Part shown: positions 7,567-10,361 of the stretch, in pieces
Position numbering within the stretch: the stretch's first letter is position 1
How the letters are laid out: each line of letters begins with the position of its first letter
NCBI GenBank assembly: GCA_045535635.1
Contig: JAZSLZ010000102.1
Location: 1-10,361 of the forward strand
Source of the DNA: RGIG8700 sp045535635
GTDB taxonomy: Bacteria > Bacillota > Clostridia > RGIG6154
Length of the DNA stretch: 10,361 nucleotides
Reading direction: 5' to 3'
Program-made: the position numbers and the translations under genes
The notes under the pieces: generated by a model
Told to the model about the DNA's origin: nothing
Seen by the model: the letters and a program-made list of their open reading frames with translations, nothing else
Databases searched by the model: none

Positions 7567-9521
7567 CAAATCTCCTCCTCCAGTTCTTGTATTTTATCTC
7601 TTAATATCGCAGCGCGTTCAAACTGCAAACGCTTTGCTGCATCAAACATTTCTTCTGTAAGCGTTTTAATAAGTTTTCGTATATCACCTTTATATGTGTT
7701 TTTAGTTTCCTTAATTTCTTTTGTAGCTTCAATTATTTCTCTTATATCTTTAACAATTGTTTTAGGTGTAATATTGTGTTCCTTGTTATACTGCATTTGA
7801 ATATTTCGTCTGCGGTTAGTTTCAGAAATTGCCTTTTGTATACTTTCGGTCATTTCCGATGCATACATTATAACTTTGCCGTTAGCATTACGGGCAGCTC
7901 TGCCAATTGTTTGAATTAAAGAGGTTTCGCTTCTTAAAAAACCTTCTTTATCAGCATCTAAAATGGCAACAAGTGACACCTCAGGCAAATCCAGACCTTC
8001 TCTTAAAAGGTTAATTCCCACAAGAACATCAAAAACACCAAGTCTTAAATCTCTTATAATTTCCATTCGCTCTATTGTTTTAACAACCGAATGAAGATAT
8101 TTTACTTTTAAACCGTAGTCCTCTAAAAAATCAGTAAGATTTTCTGCCATTCGCTTTGTAAGCGTTGTAACAAGAACTCTCTCGTTTTTCTCAACTACAG
8201 TATTGATTTGCGAAATAAGATGGTCTATTTGTCCTTCCTGAGGAACAACTTCAATAAGAGGATCTAATAGTCCTGTTGGTCTTATAATTTGTTCTACAAG
8301 AGCCTCGCTGTGCTCATATTCGTATTGTGCAGGAGTAGCTGAAACATATATAGCCTGATTAATTTTTTTCTCAAATTCTTCAAAACATAGCGGTCTGTTG
8401 TCAAAAGCACTTTTAAGTCTGAAACCAAAATCAACAAGATTTTCTTTTCTGGATCTGTCTCCGGCATACATCGCTCTTACCTGTGGGATAGTTACATGAG
8501 CTTCATCAATTATAAGCAAAAAATCGTCAGGAAAATAATCAAAAAGAGTGAAAGGCGGTGAACCTGGCTCTCTTCCGCTGATATGTCTTGAGTAATTTTC
8601 GATACCCTGACAAAAACCTGTTTCTTCCATCATTTCAATATCATAAAGTGTTCGTTGCTCTATCCTTTGTGCCTCAAGCAATTTCTTTTCAGAACTAAAT
8701 TCATCTATTCTTTCAGACAATTCTTCTTTAATGCTTATTATAGCTTTTTCCATTTTGTCTTTTGTTGTAACATAATGAGAATTAGGAAAAACAACAATGT
8801 GGCTTCTCTCTCCCACTATCTCACCTGTTATAATATTTATTTCCGAAATTCTGTCTATTTCATCACCAAAAAATTCAATTCTTACAGAGTTCTCGTTTGA
8901 AGCGGCAGGAACTATTTCAAGAACATCGCCGCGTACTCTGAATTTCCCTCTCGAAAAGTCAATATCATTTCTTTCATATTGCATAGAAACAAGTCTTTGT
9001 ATAACCTCATCTCTGTCTTTTATCATACCTGGACGAAGAGATAAAACCATAGTGTTATAGTCAATCGGATCTCCAAGACCATATATACACGAAACTGATG
9101 CAACAATTATAACATCGTTTCTTTCTGCTAGTGATGCAGTTGCACTGTGTCTTAATTTATCAATTTCATCATTAATAGAAGAATCTTTTTCAATGTATGT
9201 GTCTGTATGAGGGATGTAAGCTTCAGGCTGATAATAATCATAGAAGCTTACAAAATATTCAACTGCATTTTCAGGAAAAAACTCTTTAAATTCACTACAT
9301 AGCTGAGCAGCTAAGGTTTTGTTATGTGCAAGAACAAGCGTAGGTTTGTTAACTTTTTCAATAACCTTTGCCATAGTGTATGTCTTACCGGAACCTGTTA
9401 CACCTTTAAGGATTTGTCCTTTTAATCCGTCAATGACACCATTTGAAAGTTTTTCAATTGCCTGAGGCTGATCGCCTGAAGGTTCAAAATTAGAAATTAC
9501 CTTAAAATCCACAAACCTCAC
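7566..9521 (-). CDS. uvrB: Excinuclease ABC subunit B (UvrB)
   Basis: Helicase-like subunit that is loaded by UvrA, verifies damage and recruits UvrC for incision. The protein has 651 aa from the GTG at 9521, close to the family's 660. Visible motifs are Walker A GVTGSGKT (40-47), the beta-hairpin segment VSFYDYYQPEAYIP (91-104), DEAH (339-342, where B. subtilis and E. coli have DESH), motif V around GINLLREGLDLPE (502-514), motif VI QTIGRAARN (537-545) and a C-terminal UVR domain (about 614-651) for UvrC/UvrA contact. The start is uncertain: the GTG at 9521 has AAAGGA only a few nt away, while the in-frame GTG at 9512 (648 aa) has that sequence about 10 nt upstream. No in-frame ATG is available. 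It is the first gene of the minus-strand run, behind a strong promoter and divergent from lexA, consistent with SOS control. Confidence 0.97.
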   Translation of the reverse strand: MRFVDFKVISNFEPSGDQPQAIEKLSNGVIDGLKGQILKGVTGSGKTYTMAKVIEKVNKPTLVLAHNKTLAAQLCSEFKEFFPENAVEYFVSFYDYYQPEAYIPHTDTYIEKDSSINDEIDKLRHSATASLAERNDVIIVASVSCIYGLGDPIDYNTMVLSLRPGMIKDRDEVIQRLVSMQYERNDIDFSRGKFRVRGDVLEIVPAASNENSVRIEFFGDEIDRISEINIITGEIVGERSHIVVFPNSHYVTTKDKMEKAIISIKEELSERIDEFSSEKKLLEAQRIEQRTLYDIEMMEETGFCQGIENYSRHISGREPGSPPFTLFDYFPDDFLLIIDEAHVTIPQVRAMYAGDRSRKENLVDFGFRLKSAFDNRPLCFEEFEKKINQAIYVSATPAQYEYEHSEALVEQIIRPTGLLDPLIEVVPQEGQIDHLISQINTVVEKNERVLVTTLTKRMAENLTDFLEDYGLKVKYLHSVVKTIERMEIIRDLRLGVFDVLVGINLLREGLDLPEVSLVAILDADKEGFLRSETSLIQTIGRAARNANGKVIMYASEMTESIQKAISETNRRRNIQMQYNKEHNITPKTIVKDIREIIEATKEIKETKNTYKGDIRKLIKTLTEEMFDAAKRLQFERAAILRDKIQELEEEI

Positions 9522-9552
9522 ATCCTTTCATTCTTGCAAATCTTATCATTTT

Positions 9553-9581
9553 ATTATACCATATATTATCTCAAATTTCAA
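9553..9581 (-). promoter_or_regulatory. Promoter of uvrB (sigma-A type, extended -10)
   Basis: On the minus strand the -35 is TTGAAA (9581-9576) and the -10 is TATAAT (9558-9553), separated by exactly 17 nt, with TGG directly before the -10 as an extended -10 element. Transcription would start near 9546, giving a leader of about 25 nt. It is the best promoter match in the window and points into uvrB. Confidence 0.75.
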
Positions 9582-9590
9582 TAAAAATAA

Positions 9591-9608
9591 TCCCTGCATC
9601 TGCAGGGA
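9591..9608. promoter_or_regulatory. Perfect dyad between the divergent uvrB and lexA promoters (candidate operator)
   Basis: TCCCTGCA and TGCAGGGA are exact reverse complements separated by TC. The dyad lies 9 bp upstream of the uvrB -35 and directly abuts the proposed lexA -35. It is G+C-rich in an otherwise A+T-rich spacer. It could be a protein-binding site, possibly for LexA, although it does not match the Bacillus-type SOS box. Alternatively, read on the minus strand it is a 7-bp hairpin with an AUCU-type loop followed by TTATTTTTATT, so it could be a terminator that shields uvrB from antisense transcripts of lexA. Confidence 0.6.
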
Positions 9609-9609
9609 C

Positions 9610-9638
9610 TTGCATTTTTGCTAATTATAATATATAAT
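9610..9638 (+). promoter_or_regulatory. Probable lexA promoter
   Basis: TTGCAT (9610-9615) and TATAAT (9633-9638) are separated by 17 nt. The -10 is perfect and the -35 matches TTGACA in three of six positions. The predicted start near 9645 would give an unusually short leader, with the ribosome binding site at the very 5' end of the mRNA. A second TATAAT at 9626-9631 would leave a longer leader but has no recognisable -35. Confidence 0.45.
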
Positions 9639-9655
9639 AATTTAAGGTGATATAT

Positions 9656-10240
9656 ATGATGACAAAAAAGCAGGAAGAAATCTTAAATATCATAACTAAA
9701 TATATTGAAAAAAACGGTCACTCTCCTACAGTTCGTGAAATATGTAAGGAAGCAGGTCTTAAATCTCCTGCTACAGTATATCAACATCTGAAACTGCTTA
9801 GAGAAAAGGGATACCTTAAGAGTGATAAAAACAAGCAAAGAACAATAAAACCGGTAAAAGAAATAACATACAGTTCTGTTCCGCTTCTCGGAACAATTAC
9901 TGCAGGTAATCCTGTTTTTGCTTATGAATACATAGATGAATATTATCCCCTTCCCACACATTTTGGTGCAAGTGATGAATTATTTATGTTAAATGTAACA
10001 GGTGATTCAATGATTGATGCCGGTATAAATAATGGCGATATTGTTATTGTAAAAAAGCAAAACGATGCAGAAAACCACGATATCGTAGTTGCACTTATAG
10101 ATGACAGTGCAACAGTTAAACGCCTTATAAAAACTGAAAAACAGGTATATTTATTGCCAGAAAATCCTGCATATTCTCCAATTTACCCCGACACTTTAAC
10201 TGTGCTCGGCAAGGTTATAGGACTTATACGAAAATTTTAA
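9656..10240 (+). CDS. lexA: LexA repressor, self-cleaving SOS regulator (S24 peptidase family)
   Basis: Transcriptional repressor of the SOS response that cleaves itself when RecA filaments form on damaged DNA. The protein has 194 aa (B. subtilis LexA has 205). An N-terminal winged helix-turn-helix covers about residues 4-64, with SPTVREICKEAGL and SPATVYQHLKLL as the helix-turn-helix core. The cleavage site is A83-G84 in GTITAGNP, the catalytic Ser is S118 in GDSMIDAGI, and the general-base Lys is K155 in ATVKRL; all are intact, so the repressor should be SOS-responsive. AAGGTGA at 9644-9650 lies 5 nt before the ATG at 9656 and 8 nt before a second ATG at 9659, which gives the more family-like start MTKKQEEIL. 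A GTG at 9647 lies inside the ribosome binding site and is rejected. It is divergent from uvrBA and single-gene, followed by a terminator. Autoregulation is likely, but no canonical operator is visible. Confidence 0.97.
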   Translation: MMTKKQEEILNIITKYIEKNGHSPTVREICKEAGLKSPATVYQHLKLLREKGYLKSDKNKQRTIKPVKEITYSSVPLLGTITAGNPVFAYEYIDEYYPLPTHFGASDELFMLNVTGDSMIDAGINNGDIVIVKKQNDAENHDIVVALIDDSATVKRLIKTEKQVYLLPENPAYSPIYPDTLTVLGKVIGLIRKF

Positions 10241-10258
10241 AAACCGATACAAATTGAA

Positions 10259-10278
10259 GTGAACCCCATTTAGTTCAC
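10259..10278. repeat. Inverted repeat GTGAAC-N8-GTTCAC downstream of lexA
   Basis: Six-base arms GTGAAC (10259-10264) and GTTCAC (10273-10278) flank an 8-nt spacer, beginning 18 nt after the lexA stop. The plus side is followed by A-runs rather than T-runs, so it is not a standard intrinsic terminator on either strand. It contains the GAAC/GTTC half-sites of a Bacillus-type LexA box but with 8 instead of 4 bases between them. It may be a chance hairpin or a remnant of a small repeat. Confidence 0.5.
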
Positions 10279-10304
10279 AAAAAATAAAAAACGGTATAAC
10301 AAAG

Positions 10305-10338
10305 AACAGGAAGAGGAACTCACCTTTTCCTGTTTTTT
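10305..10338 (+). terminator. Rho-independent terminator of lexA
   Basis: The arms AACAGGAAGAGG (10305-10316) and CCTTTTCCTGTT (10323-10334) form a 12-bp stem including one G-U pair, closed by a 6-nt loop (AACTCA). The second arm runs directly into further Ts up to 10338, giving six consecutive Ts in all. It lies about 65 nt after the lexA stop. Nothing identifiable follows in the last 23 nt of the window. Confidence 0.85.
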
Positions 10339-10361
10339 AAACGAGTAGTGTTGTAAAAAAA

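Noticed and set aside
9522..9655. Canonical Bacillus-type LexA box (CGAAC-N4-GTTCG)
   Set aside because: I looked on both strands of the lexA-uvrB spacer and found no GAAC/GTTC pair with 4-nt spacing.

Overview
The window looks like a chromosomal housekeeping segment from an A+T-rich Gram-positive bacterium, most likely a member of the Clostridia (Firmicutes). The evidence is the low G+C sequence, strong AAGGAGG-type ribosome binding sites, Bacillus/Clostridium-like LexA, UvrA and UvrB proteins, an eight-gene layout with short gaps, and a small DUF2007-like protein of a kind common in clostridia. I cannot name a genus from sequence alone.

Layout. Seven genes lie on the minus strand. In transcription order (right to left) they are uvrB, uvrA, a class I SAM-dependent methyltransferase, a 64-aa DUF2007-like protein, a CDP-alcohol phosphatidyltransferase (probably pgsA), valS, and the N-terminal part of folC, cut by the left window edge. 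The spacing is tight: uvrB/uvrA overlap in TGATG, uvrA/methyltransferase have a 17-nt gap, the small gene/pgsA a 7-nt gap, and pgsA/valS overlap by about 23 nt. The two wider gaps are about 70 nt each. The one before the small gene holds a plausible promoter -10. The one between valS and folC holds a perfect 11-bp inverted repeat. I see no intrinsic terminator on the minus strand between uvrB and the left edge. The eighth gene, lexA, is divergent on the plus strand and is followed by a good intrinsic terminator near the right edge.

How the genes relate. LexA is the SOS repressor, and UvrA/UvrB form the damage-recognition complex of nucleotide excision repair, so the divergent lexA/uvrBA arrangement makes sense as an SOS regulatory unit. 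The roughly 134-nt intergenic region has a strong uvrB promoter, a probable lexA promoter, and between them a perfect 8+8 dyad. It has no canonical Bacillus-type CGAAC-N4-GTTCG LexA box. The downstream genes have unrelated jobs: membrane phospholipid synthesis, valyl-tRNA charging, folate polyglutamylation and an unidentified methylation.

I found no evidence of a mobile element, CRISPR array, phage, toxin-antitoxin pair or clearly new system. The observations most worth checking are regulatory: the lexA/uvrB dyad, the valS-folC stem-loop, the pgsA-valS overlap that leaves no room for a valS T-box, and possible read-through from an SOS promoter into essential genes.
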